A stretch of 64,000 bases of DNA, taken from NCBI RefSeq assembly GCF_051660745.1, contig NZ_JBOFQF010000028.1:310001-374000 (forward strand), in the 5' to 3' direction. The stretch is from Segniliparus sp051660745 (lineage in GTDB: Bacteria; Actinomycetota; Actinomycetes; Mycobacteriales; Mycobacteriaceae). This document shows positions 40,518-48,142 of the stretch, one piece after another. The translations under genes and the position numbers were made by a program. Below the pieces are notes generated by a model. The model did not search any database. It was given only the letters and a program-made list of their open reading frames with translations, and was not told where the DNA came from. Within the stretch, counting starts at the first letter, position 1, and every line of letters starts with the position of its first letter.

Positions 40518-41252
40518 ATGCGTGCCCTCTTCCCTTCGTGCGTCGCGGCAGTCCTTGTGCTGTGTGCGCCGGCGTTGCCCGCGCTCGCCGATCCGGTCGC
40601 GGTCCTGCTGCAAGGAACACAGAACTCGCGGGACATCGGGGGCGTCCGCACGACAGACGGGCACGTCGTCAAACGCGGTGTGGTGTATCGGAGCGACTCG
40701 CTCGGGACGTTGTCCGCGACAGGCTTGGCGGATATGGCCCGGCTGGGCGTCCGGCAGGACGACGACCTCAGGACGGACAAGGAGCGCGGAGACGTTCCAG
40801 ACCGGCTGCCGGAAGGGGTGCAGCACAACGTCCGGCAGGTCTTCAGCCAGGCGGACTTCGCACGATTCCGAAGCGGCCAGGACCAGTTCTACCGTTCCTT
40901 CGTCTCGTTCCAGGACGCGCGCGACGCCGTGGCGCAGGTGCTCAGGGACATCGAGCACGGGCCTGAAGCCCTGCTCTACCACTGCTCGGCGGGGCAAGAC
41001 CGGACCGGTTGGGTCACGGCTGTGCTGCTGACGCTCCTCGGTGTGCCGAGGGAAGCCGTGAACACGGACTACCTGCTCAGCAACGTGTACCACCAGGCGG
41101 CGGGCAGCTCGATGCGAGTGGGCCTCGGCGACTTGGACTCGGCTTTCGCGGAAGCGGACCGCGCCTATGGCAGCTTCGGCGGTTTCGTCCACGACGGGCT
41201 CGGGATCGGCGACGACGACATCGCCGCGCTCAAAGCGAAACTGCTGGAGTGA
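40518..41252 (+). CDS. Sec-exported PtpB-like tyrosine phosphatase
   Basis: The 244-residue protein has a signal peptide (FPSCVAAVLVLCAPALPALA, cleavage before DPV) followed by a PtpB-type phosphatase domain: GTQNSRDIGGVRTTDG, YRSDSLGTLSATG, and P-loop HCSAGQDRTGW with Cys156 and Arg162. The usual Lys before Asp (GKDR) is Gln here (GQDR), a change at a position linked to phosphoinositide binding in M. tuberculosis PtpB. It is a paralogue of the domain in 37386-38597 (shared LRDIE.GP..LYHC, YLLSN/YMLSN, AxFAxAD). ATG at 40518 lies 7 nt after TAGCAT (leaderless). Confidence 0.85.
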   Translation: MRALFPSCVAAVLVLCAPALPALADPVAVLLQGTQNSRDIGGVRTTDGHVVKRGVVYRSDSLGTLSATGLADMARLGVRQDDDLRTDKERGDVPDRLPEGVQHNVRQVFSQADFARFRSGQDQFYRSFVSFQDARDAVAQVLRDIEHGPEALLYHCSAGQDRTGWVTAVLLTLLGVPREAVNTDYLLSNVYHQAAGSSMRVGLGDLDSAFAEADRAYGSFGGFVHDGLGIGDDDIAALKAKLLE

Positions 41253-41255
41253 CGG

Positions 41256-41630
41256 CTAGACGAGCTTTTCTCCCGGGCCCTCGCCAGGCGCGTCGGGGAA
41301 GACGCTCGCTTCGCGGAACGCCTCCTGCAGCCCGCGCAGCCCGTCTCGGATAGGCTTGCCGTGCAGCCCGAGGTCGGGCGTGGCGGCTTGCACGAGCCCG
41401 GCGAGGGCGGTGATGAGCTTGCGCGCCTCGTCGAGGTCGACGTTCTCGCTGGAGGCGGGGTCGGGATCGGCGAGGCCGAGCTTTTCCGCCGCCGCGCTCA
41501 TCAGCAGGATGATCGCATTGCTGATCACCTCTGCGGCGGGAATGCCTGCGAGTTCGCGGACGACCCGCTCGGGAGCTTCGCCGATGTCTGCTGGTGCCGT
41601 GTCGTTGCCTGCTGGCGTCTGGGGGCTCAT
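41256..41630 (-). CDS. DUF1844 family protein
   Basis: The 124-residue protein has a helical hairpin core, PAAEVISNAIILLMSAAAEKLGL, then DEARKLITALAGLVQAATPDLG, as in DUF1844 proteins found beside infC in many actinobacteria. There is no signal peptide. Role unknown. ATG at 41630 is chosen because the family begins near here; upstream codons in the frame are low-complexity. Its stop is 3 nt from that of the convergent phosphatase gene. It is divergent from infC across 225 bp. Confidence 0.8.
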   Translation of the reverse strand: MSPQTPAGNDTAPADIGEAPERVVRELAGIPAAEVISNAIILLMSAAAEKLGLADPDPASSENVDLDEARKLITALAGLVQAATPDLGLHGKPIRDGLRGLQEAFREASVFPDAPGEGPGEKLV

Positions 41631-41657
41631 ATCTGTTAGACTCTCACACCGAGACCT

Positions 41658-41676
41658 GCCCCGGAGCTTTCGGGGC
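41658..41676 (+). promoter_or_regulatory. Short leader hairpin upstream of infC
   Basis: GCCCCG-GAGCTTT-CGGGGC lies 180 nt before infC, within the DUF1844-infC gap. It may be part of an attenuator or L20-type leader. No T-tract follows, so this is a weak call. Confidence 0.35.
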
Positions 41677-41855
41677 GAGCAAGAGGAGCCCGCTCCCACC
41701 GCATGGACATCATCTGACGACAGCTCGCCTGTCCAGTCCACAGCGGTCCGTCTGATAGTCCCACCGGGCTAGACATCGCGTCTTTTCCGTGGGCTTTCTC
41801 GGTGTGGGACCCCCGTGCTCAGGTCACGACTTTGTCCGCAGCCAGAGGAGGCCCC

Positions 41856-42530
41856 ATCAGTACAGAGACCCGCATCAACGACCGCATCCGCGTTCCCGAG
41901 GTCCGTCTTGTCGGACCCGCAGGCGAGCAGGTGGGGATCGTTCGCGTGGAGGAAGCTCTGCGGCTTGCGATCGAGGCCGACCTCGACCTTGTGGAAGTGG
42001 CTCCCGACGCCCGTCCGCCGGTTTGCAAGATCATGGACTACGGGAAGTTCCGCTACGAGGCCGCGCAGAAGGCCCGCGAGTCGCGCAAGCACCAGCAGAA
42101 CACTGTCATCAAAGAGCAGAAGCTGCGGCCGAAGATCGACGACCACGACTACGAGACCAAGAAGGGCCACGTCGTCCGGTTCTTGGAGGCCGGGGCCAAG
42201 GTCAAGGTGACGATCATGTTCCGAGGGCGCGAGCAGTCCCGGCCCGAGCTCGGGCACCGTCTGCTGCAGCGGCTCGGCGCGGACGTCAGCGAGCACGGGT
42301 TCGTCGAGACCATTCCCCGGCTGGACGGCCGGAACATGACGATGATCCTCGCCCCGCACAGAGGGGCGAAGACCCGCGCGAAGGCAGCGCAGGACGCAGT
42401 GGCTCCGGCTCGGGGCGCGAGCTCCCCGGCGCAGGCGGCTCCCGCGCAGGACAACGTGGAGGCTGCTCCTTCGGAGATCGCCCCCGCAGAGACTTCCCCG
42501 GCCCCCGAGAACAACTCGACGGCCGAGTAA
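41856..42530 (+). CDS. infC: Translation initiation factor IF-3 (ATC start codon)
   Basis: IF-3 of 224 residues: STETRINDRIRVPEVRLVG, DLDLVEVAPDARPPVCKIMD, then KEQKLRPKIDDHDYETKKGH and VTIMFRGREQSRPELG, with an Ala/Pro/Glu-rich tail. Homology begins ISTETR, and the ribosome-binding site AGAGGAGG ends 4 nt before ATC at 41856; no ATG, GTG or TTG is available there. IF-3 rejects non-canonical starts, so this codon gives autoregulation, as with the AUU start of E. coli infC. A frame from ATG 41802 has no ribosome-binding site. infC, rpmI and rplT form the usual operon. Confidence 0.93.
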   Translation: MSTETRINDRIRVPEVRLVGPAGEQVGIVRVEEALRLAIEADLDLVEVAPDARPPVCKIMDYGKFRYEAAQKARESRKHQQNTVIKEQKLRPKIDDHDYETKKGHVVRFLEAGAKVKVTIMFRGREQSRPELGHRLLQRLGADVSEHGFVETIPRLDGRNMTMILAPHRGAKTRAKAAQDAVAPARGASSPAQAAPAQDNVEAAPSEIAPAETSPAPENNSTAE

Positions 42531-42564
42531 TCACAGACGACCAACAGCACAACAAGGAGAGAAC

Positions 42565-42759
42565 ATGCCGAAGAACAAGACGCACACGGGAGCCGCAAAG
42601 CGGTTCAAGGCGACCGGCGCGGGCAAGCTGATGCGCCAGAAGGCGGGCAAGCGCCACAACCTCGAGGTGAAGCCCACGAACGTGACCCGCCGCCTCGACG
42701 GCAAGGCCGAGGTGAGCCGCAACGACGTCAAGCGCGTCAAGCGTCTGCTCGGACTCTGA
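42565..42759 (+). CDS. rpmI: 50S ribosomal protein bL35
   Basis: The 64-residue basic protein starts PKNKTHTGAAKRFKATGAGK and has the RQKAGKRHNLEVK signature of bL35. AAGGAGAGA precedes ATG at 42565. It lies between infC and rplT as in most bacteria. Confidence 0.97.
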   Translation: MPKNKTHTGAAKRFKATGAGKLMRQKAGKRHNLEVKPTNVTRRLDGKAEVSRNDVKRVKRLLGL

Positions 42760-42820
42760 GCCCTCGCCGGGCACACAAACTTTTCGACCCCCGTCAACTT
42801 CTCAAGAATAGGAACGACTC

Positions 42821-43204
42821 ATGGCACGTGTGAAACGCGCAGTCAACGCGCACAAGAAGCGGCGCACCATCCTCGAAGCCTCGAAGGGCTACCGGGGCCA
42901 GCGCTCCAGGATGTACCGCAAGGCGAAGGAGCAGCAGCTGCGCTCCCTCGTCTACGCCTTCCGCGACCGGCGTGCCCGCAAGGGCGAGTTCCGCCAGCTG
43001 TGGATCACCCGCATCAACGCGGCGGCGCGGGCGAACGGCCTCACCTACAACCGTTTCATCCAGGGCCTCGCGCTCGCCGAGATCGAGGTGGACCGCAAGG
43101 TTCTCGCCGAGCTCGCGGTGCACGAGCCTGAGACCTTCGCCCAGCTCGTCGAGGTGGCCAAGGAAGCTGTGGCCGACCACCTGGTCTCGGCCAAGGCGTC
43201 CTGA
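42821..43204 (+). CDS. rplT: 50S ribosomal protein bL20
   Basis: The 127-residue protein has the bL20 pattern: ARVKRAVNAHKKRRTILEAS, KGYRGQRSRMYRKAKEQ and RRARKGEFRQLWITRINAAAR, then LTYNRFIQGLALAEIEVDRK. bL20 is an early assembly protein of the large subunit and in other bacteria represses this operon. ATG at 42821 follows AGGAACGACTC. The stop is followed at once by the methyltransferase frame. Confidence 0.97.
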   Translation: MARVKRAVNAHKKRRTILEASKGYRGQRSRMYRKAKEQQLRSLVYAFRDRRARKGEFRQLWITRINAAARANGLTYNRFIQGLALAEIEVDRKVLAELAVHEPETFAQLVEVAKEAVADHLVSAKAS

Positions 43205-43257
43205 CCCTGACAGAAGATTTCGGCGATCGCGGCCTCCTCACTGCCCAATCCAGGCGT

Positions 43258-44043
43258 GTGATGGAGGCCGCGAAGCTTTTATCCCCTGTTGGGCGGCGCA
43301 AGGCGGGGGAGTTCCTCGCCGAGGGGCCGAACAATGTGCGCGCCGCGCTCGCCACGGGCAAAGCGGTGGAGCTCTTCGCGAGCGAGGCGGCGGCCCGCGA
43401 GCACGGCGAGATCGTCGCCGCCGCGCACGAAGCCGGGATTCCGACGAGGCTCGTGGACGAACGCGCCGCGCGCAAGCTCACCGACGCGGTGACGCCCGTC
43501 GGCCTTGTCGTCCGCTGCCCGCTGCTCGACCGGTCGTTGGCCGATGTCGTCGACAGCCTGGGGCAGGCTCCACTGGTCGTCGCGCTGGTCGAGCCGAGGG
43601 ATCCGGGCAATCTCGGCACGGTGCTGCGCGCGGCGCACGCCTTCGGGGCAGGCGCGTTCCTCGTGCTCGGCGACGGGGTCGACCCGCACAATCCCAAGGC
43701 GGCCCGGTCGAGCGCGGGCAGTCTTTTCTCCGTTCCGCTGGTCCGGGAGCGCGACGTGCCGTCGGCGTTGGCCGCGTTGCGCGCCGCCGGGCTGCGCCTG
43801 CTCGCGACCACGGCGGACGGGGAGCTCCAGCTCGACCAGGCGGGCTCTGTGCTCGCGGGCCCCTGCGCGTGGCTGCTCGGGAACGAGGCGCACGGGCTGC
43901 CGGAAGCTGTCGCGCGCGAGGCGGACTGCCGGATCGCCGTGCCGATGCGCCCGGCCGCAGGACTTGAGCCGCCGGAGAGCTTGAACCTCGCGGTCGCGGC
44001 GGGAGTCTGCCTCTACGAGACCGCGCGCGCCAGGGTCCGGTAG
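43258..44043 (+). CDS. SpoU/TrmH-family RNA 2'-O-methyltransferase (TsnR-like)
   Basis: This SPOUT methyltransferase has 261 residues. The N-terminal substrate-binding part has KAGEFLAEGPNNVRAAL, and the knotted core has LVEPRDPGNLGTVLRAAHAFGAG (motif 1 with Arg), AWLLGNEAHGLP (motif 2) and SLNLAVAAGVCLYE (motif 3). It should methylate 23S rRNA ribose. GTG at 43258 is the first usual start, but residues that look homologous (LTAQSRRV) lie upstream in the same open frame, which reaches back to the rplT stop; a CTG at 43207 could be the true start. It corresponds to Rv1644 in M. tuberculosis. Confidence 0.85.
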   Translation: MMEAAKLLSPVGRRKAGEFLAEGPNNVRAALATGKAVELFASEAAAREHGEIVAAAHEAGIPTRLVDERAARKLTDAVTPVGLVVRCPLLDRSLADVVDSLGQAPLVVALVEPRDPGNLGTVLRAAHAFGAGAFLVLGDGVDPHNPKAARSSAGSLFSVPLVRERDVPSALAALRAAGLRLLATTADGELQLDQAGSVLAGPCAWLLGNEAHGLPEAVAREADCRIAVPMRPAAGLEPPESLNLAVAAGVCLYETARARVR

Positions 44044-44062
44044 AGTCGCAGCAGACGGTCAT

Positions 44063-44091
44063 TTCGCCATATGGCGAATTCCATATGGAAT
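44063..44091. promoter_or_regulatory. Tandem CCATATGG palindromes before pheS
   Basis: Two perfect palindromes lie side by side: TTCGCCATATGGCGAA (44063-44078) and ATTCCATATGGAAT (44078-44091), both centred on CCATATGG with centres 14 bp apart. A third imperfect CCATGCGG follows at 44092. They lie 47-75 nt upstream of the pheS start and look like a two-dimer operator. Confidence 0.55.
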
Positions 44092-44137
44092 CCATGCGGA
44101 TGACGAGCGCGCTGAAAAAGCTGAAAAAGGAGAGCAC

Positions 44138-45178
44138 GTGAGCGACGAGTTGGGGGCGGCGGTAGCCGCTGCCAAAACGGCTTTCGCGAAAGCCGAGGAC
44201 TTGCCCGCGCTGGCTGTGGCGAAGGCGGAGCACCTGGGGGAGCGCAGCACCGTCGCGCTGGCCCGCAGGTCTCTCGGCGAGCTGCCCGGCCCGGAGCGGG
44301 CCGAGGCGGGCAAGGCGGTGAACGCCGTCCAAGGCGAGATCAAGGCCGCGCTCGAGGCGCGCCAGGTCGAGCTGGAGGCGGAGCGCGAGCGCCGCGTCCT
44401 CGCCGAGCAGGCCATCGACGTCACGCTGCCCGCGAGCCGGATCACGCCCGGCGGCAGGCATCCGATCGACCTGCTCGTCGACCGGGCCTGCGACGTGTTC
44501 GTCGGCCTTGGCTGGGAAGTCGCGGAAGGCCCGGAGCTCGAAGCAGAGCACTACAACTTCGACGCGCTCAACTTCCCGTCCGAGCATCCCACCCGGACTC
44601 CGCAGGACACGTTCTACGCGCAGGGCCCCGACGGCGGGCACTCCGGGCTGGTGCTGCGCACGCACACTTCGCCGGTGCAGGTGCGCGAGATGCTCTCCCG
44701 CCAGGTGCCGATCTATGTGATCGCCCCTGGCCGGGTGTACCGGAACGACGCGATCGACTCGACGCACGCCCCGGTCTTCCACCAGATCGAAGGCCTCGCG
44801 GTGGACAAGGGCCTGACCATGGCGCATCTGCGCGGCACGTTGGACGCGTTCGCGCAGGCGATGTTCGGCGACCGGGTGCGCTCGCGCTTCCGCCCGCACC
44901 ACTTCCCGTTCACCGAGCCATCCGCCGAGTACGACATCTGGTTCGAGCGCAAGAAGGGCGGGCCCGGCTGGATCGAGTGGGGCGGCTGCGGCATGGTGCA
45001 CCCGAATGTGCTGCGGGCTGGCGGGATCGACCCCGAGGTGTACACCGGGTTCGCCTTCGGCATGGGCCTCGACCGCACGCTCATGCTCCGCGAGGGACTG
45101 TCCGACCTGCGCGACGTCTGGGAGGGCGACGTGCGGTTCACCGCCGCGTTCGTCGGCCGTTCCGAGGGAGAGGAGTAG
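44138..45178 (+). CDS. pheS: Phenylalanyl-tRNA synthetase alpha subunit
   Basis: The 346-residue class II catalytic subunit has an N-terminal coiled coil (residues 1-90), motif 2 LSRQVPIYVIAPGRVYRND, HQIEGLAVDKG and the substrate pocket FRPHHFPFTEPSAEYDIWF, then IEWGGCGMVHPNVLRA and FAFGMGLDRTLMLREG (motif 3). GTG at 44138 follows AAGGAG with ideal spacing. pheT begins 4 nt after the stop, so the two subunits are co-expressed. Confidence 0.96.
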   Translation: MSDELGAAVAAAKTAFAKAEDLPALAVAKAEHLGERSTVALARRSLGELPGPERAEAGKAVNAVQGEIKAALEARQVELEAERERRVLAEQAIDVTLPASRITPGGRHPIDLLVDRACDVFVGLGWEVAEGPELEAEHYNFDALNFPSEHPTRTPQDTFYAQGPDGGHSGLVLRTHTSPVQVREMLSRQVPIYVIAPGRVYRNDAIDSTHAPVFHQIEGLAVDKGLTMAHLRGTLDAFAQAMFGDRVRSRFRPHHFPFTEPSAEYDIWFERKKGGPGWIEWGGCGMVHPNVLRAGGIDPEVYTGFAFGMGLDRTLMLREGLSDLRDVWEGDVRFTAAFVGRSEGEE

Positions 45179-45182
45179 TCGT

Positions 45183-47699
45183 ATGAAAACGCCGTACTCG
45201 TGGCTCGTCAAAGCGCTGGCCGAAGACAACCCTGGGTTCAAGACGAGCCCGCACCAGCTCTCCGAGGCGCTCGTTCGCCTCGGCTTCGAGGTCGAGGACC
45301 TGAGCGAGCCGAAGCTCGTCGGCCCGATCGTGGTCGGGCGGGTGCTCGAGATCGAAGAGCTGGCCGAGTTCAAGAAGCCGATCCGGTTCTGCCAGGTCGA
45401 GGTCGGCGAAGACGGGCCACGCGGGATCGTCTGCGGGGCGACGAACTTCGCGCCGGGCGACCTCGTCGTCGCAGCCCTGCCGGGCGCGGTGCTCCCCGGC
45501 GATTTCGCCATCGCCTCGCGCAAGACGTACGGGCGTGTCTCGGACGGGATGATCTGCTCGGTCGCCGAGCTCGGCTTCGGCGGCGACCACTCGGGCATTC
45601 TGGTGCTGCCGGAGGGGACCGCCGAGCCGGGAACGGACGCGATCTCGGCGCTCGGCCTCGCCGACCCGGTCTTCGACCTCGACATCACCCCCGACCGGGG
45701 CTACGCGCTCTCGGTCAGGGGACTCGCCCGGGAGCTCGCGATCGGGCTCGGGATCGCGCACACCGACCTCGCGCAGCGCGTCGTCCAGCCCGCCGCCATC
45801 CCGCCTGCGGGCAGTGCCGACGCCTCTGCGACTGCGGGCGGGGCATGGCCGATCGTCGTGCAGCCCGCCACGCCGCTCGCGGGCTACAGCGTCCTCGAAC
45901 TGCGCGGCGTCGACCCCTCGGCCCCGTCCCCGTGGTGGATCAAGTCGCTCTTGGCGAAGGCCGGGATCCGTTCGATCAGCCTCGTCGTGGACGTCACGAA
46001 CCTCGTGATGGTCGAACTGGGCCAACCGCTGCACGCGTTCGACGCCGACAAGCTCGTCGGCGCGGTCCAGGTGCGCGAGGCGAGGCCGGGCGAGACGATC
46101 ACGACGCTCGACGGCGCGCAGCGCGCTCTGGACGAGAAAGACGTGGTCATCGCGGACGACACCGGCCCGGTGGCGCTCGCGGGCGTGATGGGCGGCGAGA
46201 GCTCCGAGGTCGGCCCCTCGACGACTCGCGTCCTCCTCGAGGCGGCGAGCTTCGACCCGAGCCGCACCACACACACCTCGCGGCGGCTGGGCTTGGTGAG
46301 CGAGGCTTCGCGGCGGTTCGAGCGGGGCGTGGACCCGTTGGTGGCTCCGGTGGCCCTCGCCCGGGCCGCGCAGCTGATCGTCGAGCTCGCGGGCGGCGAG
46401 GTCGCGGCGCAGCGCAGCGAGGTGCTGCGCAAGACCGAGCAGCGGCCGATCATCATCCCGGTGGACTTGCCAGACCGCACGGCGGGCATGGCGTACCCTC
46501 CGGGGACGACTCCGCGCCGCCTTGTGCAGCTCGGCTGCACGGTGTGGGGGGAGCGCGAGCTGGTGGTCTTCCCGCCGAGCTGGCGCTCGGACCTCAGGCA
46601 GAAGGCGGATCTGGTCGAAGAGGTGCTCCGTCTGGAGGGCGTCGACCGCATCCCCTCGATCCTGCCGAAGGCGACTGCGGGCAAGGGGCTTTTGCCGTCG
46701 CAGTGGCTGCGGCGCAAAGTCGGCTCGGCCCTCGCCGAGGAGGGGTTCCTCCAGGTGCCGGTGAGCCCGTTCTTCTCCAGCTCGGTCTTCGACGACTGGA
46801 ACCTGCCCGCGAACGCGGGACGCCGGCGCACCGTGCGCCTCGCGAACCCGCAGGACTCTGCGAAGCCGGAGCTCGCGACCACGCTGATGCCGGGCTTGCT
46901 GGACGTGATGTCCCGAAACCTCTCGCGAGGGATGACGGACCTCGCCGTGTTCGCCATCGCCCAGGTGGTGGGCACGGCGCTCAAACCTGCGACGATCCCG
47001 TCGATCCGGTCCGACCGGCCGCCGTCGGTCGCGGAGCTGCGGGCGCTGTCCGAACGAGTCCCGGTGCAGCCGGTCCACCTCGCGGTGGCGCTGTGCGGCG
47101 ACCGCATCCCGGCAGGCCCCTGGGGCAAAGGCCGGGCCGTGGAGCCCGCGGACATCTTCATGGTGGCCGACGTGCTCGCGCGCGCGGCAAAGGTGAAATT
47201 GACCCGCAAGACCGCGCACCATGTGCCCTGGCATCCGGGCCGGTGCGCGTACCTGCAGGCCGGGCCGTGGACGGTGGGCATCGCGGGCGAGCTGCACCCT
47301 GCGGTGCTGGAGCGCGCGGGCCTGCCGCCGGGGACGTGCGTCCTCGAGCTGAATCTGAGCGCGTTGGGGTCCGAGGGCTTCGAGGAGCACCGCAAGCCGA
47401 TTCCGCCGATCTCCACCTATCCGCCGGTGCGCCAGGACATCGCGGTGACCGTCGCCAAGAGCGTGCCCGCGGCGAGCGTGGAGCGCGCGGTGCGCGAGGG
47501 CGCGGGCGATCTTTTGGAGAGCATCCGCCTCTTCGACGTGTACTCGGGCCCGCAGGTGGGCGAGGGCCGCAAGTCGCTGGCCTACTCGTTGACGTTCCGT
47601 GCTGCGGACCGGACGTTGACCGAGGATGAGGCGAGCGCGGCGCGCGGCGCTGCGTTGGCGGAGGCGGCGAAGCGTTGCGGGGCGGAGCTTCGGTCCTAG
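45183..47699 (+). CDS. pheT: Phenylalanyl-tRNA synthetase beta subunit
   Basis: The 838-residue beta subunit has the N-terminal EMAP-like RNA-binding part (CQVEVGEDGPRGIVCGATNF), the B3/B4 editing domain (RSISLVVDVTNLVMVELGQP), B5 (TTPRRLVQLGCTVWGER), the inactive class II core and a C-terminal ferredoxin-fold anticodon domain (PPISTYPPVRQDIAVTV ... LAYSLTFRAADRTLTEDE). ATG at 45183 follows GGAGAGGAG. The last 119 bp of the gene are duplicated directly downstream in another frame (47747-47865). Confidence 0.95.
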   Translation: MKTPYSWLVKALAEDNPGFKTSPHQLSEALVRLGFEVEDLSEPKLVGPIVVGRVLEIEELAEFKKPIRFCQVEVGEDGPRGIVCGATNFAPGDLVVAALPGAVLPGDFAIASRKTYGRVSDGMICSVAELGFGGDHSGILVLPEGTAEPGTDAISALGLADPVFDLDITPDRGYALSVRGLARELAIGLGIAHTDLAQRVVQPAAIPPAGSADASATAGGAWPIVVQPATPLAGYSVLELRGVDPSAPSPWWIKSLLAKAGIRSISLVVDVTNLVMVELGQPLHAFDADKLVGAVQVREARPGETITTLDGAQRALDEKDVVIADDTGPVALAGVMGGESSEVGPSTTRVLLEAASFDPSRTTHTSRRLGLVSEASRRFERGVDPLVAPVALARAAQLIVELAGGEVAAQRSEVLRKTEQRPIIIPVDLPDRTAGMAYPPGTTPRRLVQLGCTVWGERELVVFPPSWRSDLRQKADLVEEVLRLEGVDRIPSILPKATAGKGLLPSQWLRRKVGSALAEEGFLQVPVSPFFSSSVFDDWNLPANAGRRRTVRLANPQDSAKPELATTLMPGLLDVMSRNLSRGMTDLAVFAIAQVVGTALKPATIPSIRSDRPPSVAELRALSERVPVQPVHLAVALCGDRIPAGPWGKGRAVEPADIFMVADVLARAAKVKLTRKTAHHVPWHPGRCAYLQAGPWTVGIAGELHPAVLERAGLPPGTCVLELNLSALGSEGFEEHRKPIPPISTYPPVRQDIAVTVAKSVPAASVERAVREGAGDLLESIRLFDVYSGPQVGEGRKSLAYSLTFRAADRTLTEDEASAARGAALAEAAKRCGAELRS

Positions 47700-47746
47700 C
47701 GGTGTTTGGCGGGGCATGTGGGCGAGGGCTGGCAGTGTCCTCTGCG

Positions 47747-47865
47747 CCTACTCGTTGGCGTTCCGTGCTGCGGACCGGACGTTGACCGAGGATGAGGCGA
47801 GCGCGGCGCGCGGCGCTGCGTTGGCGGAGGCGGCGAAGCGTTGCGGGGCGGAGCTTCGGGCCTAG
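47747..47865 (+). repeat. Tandem copy of the pheT 3' end
   Basis: Bases 47747-47865 repeat 47581-47699, the last 119 bp of pheT including its TAG, with two differences. The 166-bp offset puts the copy out of frame with pheT. A further 12-bp match (GTGGGCGAGGGC at 47556 and 47718) lies upstream, beyond which the copies differ. It has no start codon of its own and should be treated as a gene remnant. Confidence 0.92.
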
Positions 47866-48104
47866 CGCGAAGGCTTGTCGTCGTCGGGCTTGAGCCTGTC
47901 TTCGGCGGCGAGCCGCCCGTGCCCGGATTCCCAGTCGGGCGGATCCAGGCGGACATACCCGAGGTCTCGCCAGGGGCCTTCGCTCAGACCGGTGAGGGCG
48001 GTGCGGATTTTGCGCCGCCACCTCGGCTCTTGCGGCTGGCCTGCCGCGACTGTCTTCTGCTCGTGTAGACGCTTGCGCCGTGACTCCCATGTGCCGTCTG
48101 ACAT
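47862..48104 (-). CDS. Small hypothetical protein (80 aa)
   Basis: The basic 80-residue protein starts MSDGTWESRRKRLHEQK, is rich in Arg, Trp and Asp, and ends RLKPDDDKPSR. It has no signal or membrane segment. TATTCT lies 6 nt before ATG at 48104, which suits a leaderless transcript. The stop codon lies inside the duplicated pheT tail. No family is recognised and existence as a gene is likely but not certain. Confidence 0.5.
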   Translation of the reverse strand: MSDGTWESRRKRLHEQKTVAAGQPQEPRWRRKIRTALTGLSEGPWRDLGYVRLDPPDWESGHGRLAAEDRLKPDDDKPSR

Positions 48105-48142
48105 GACCAAAGAATACCATGGAGTACTCTAGATCGGACGGG

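Noticed and set aside
40024..41031. 335-codon plus-strand frame across the HNH relic and the phosphatase gene
   Set aside because: Ser/Thr/Pro-rich translation without motifs; the other frames hold recognisable HNH and PtpB domains.
41703..41717. Four-codon frame (Met-Asp-Ile-Ile) in the infC leader as a leader peptide
   Set aside because: Ribosome-binding site too far away and no attenuator-like pairing that depends on it.
47626..47865. 79-codon frame covering the duplicated pheT tail
   Set aside because: The C-terminal half only repeats the end of PheT and the first half is antisense-like Arg-rich sequence; a remnant is the better reading.
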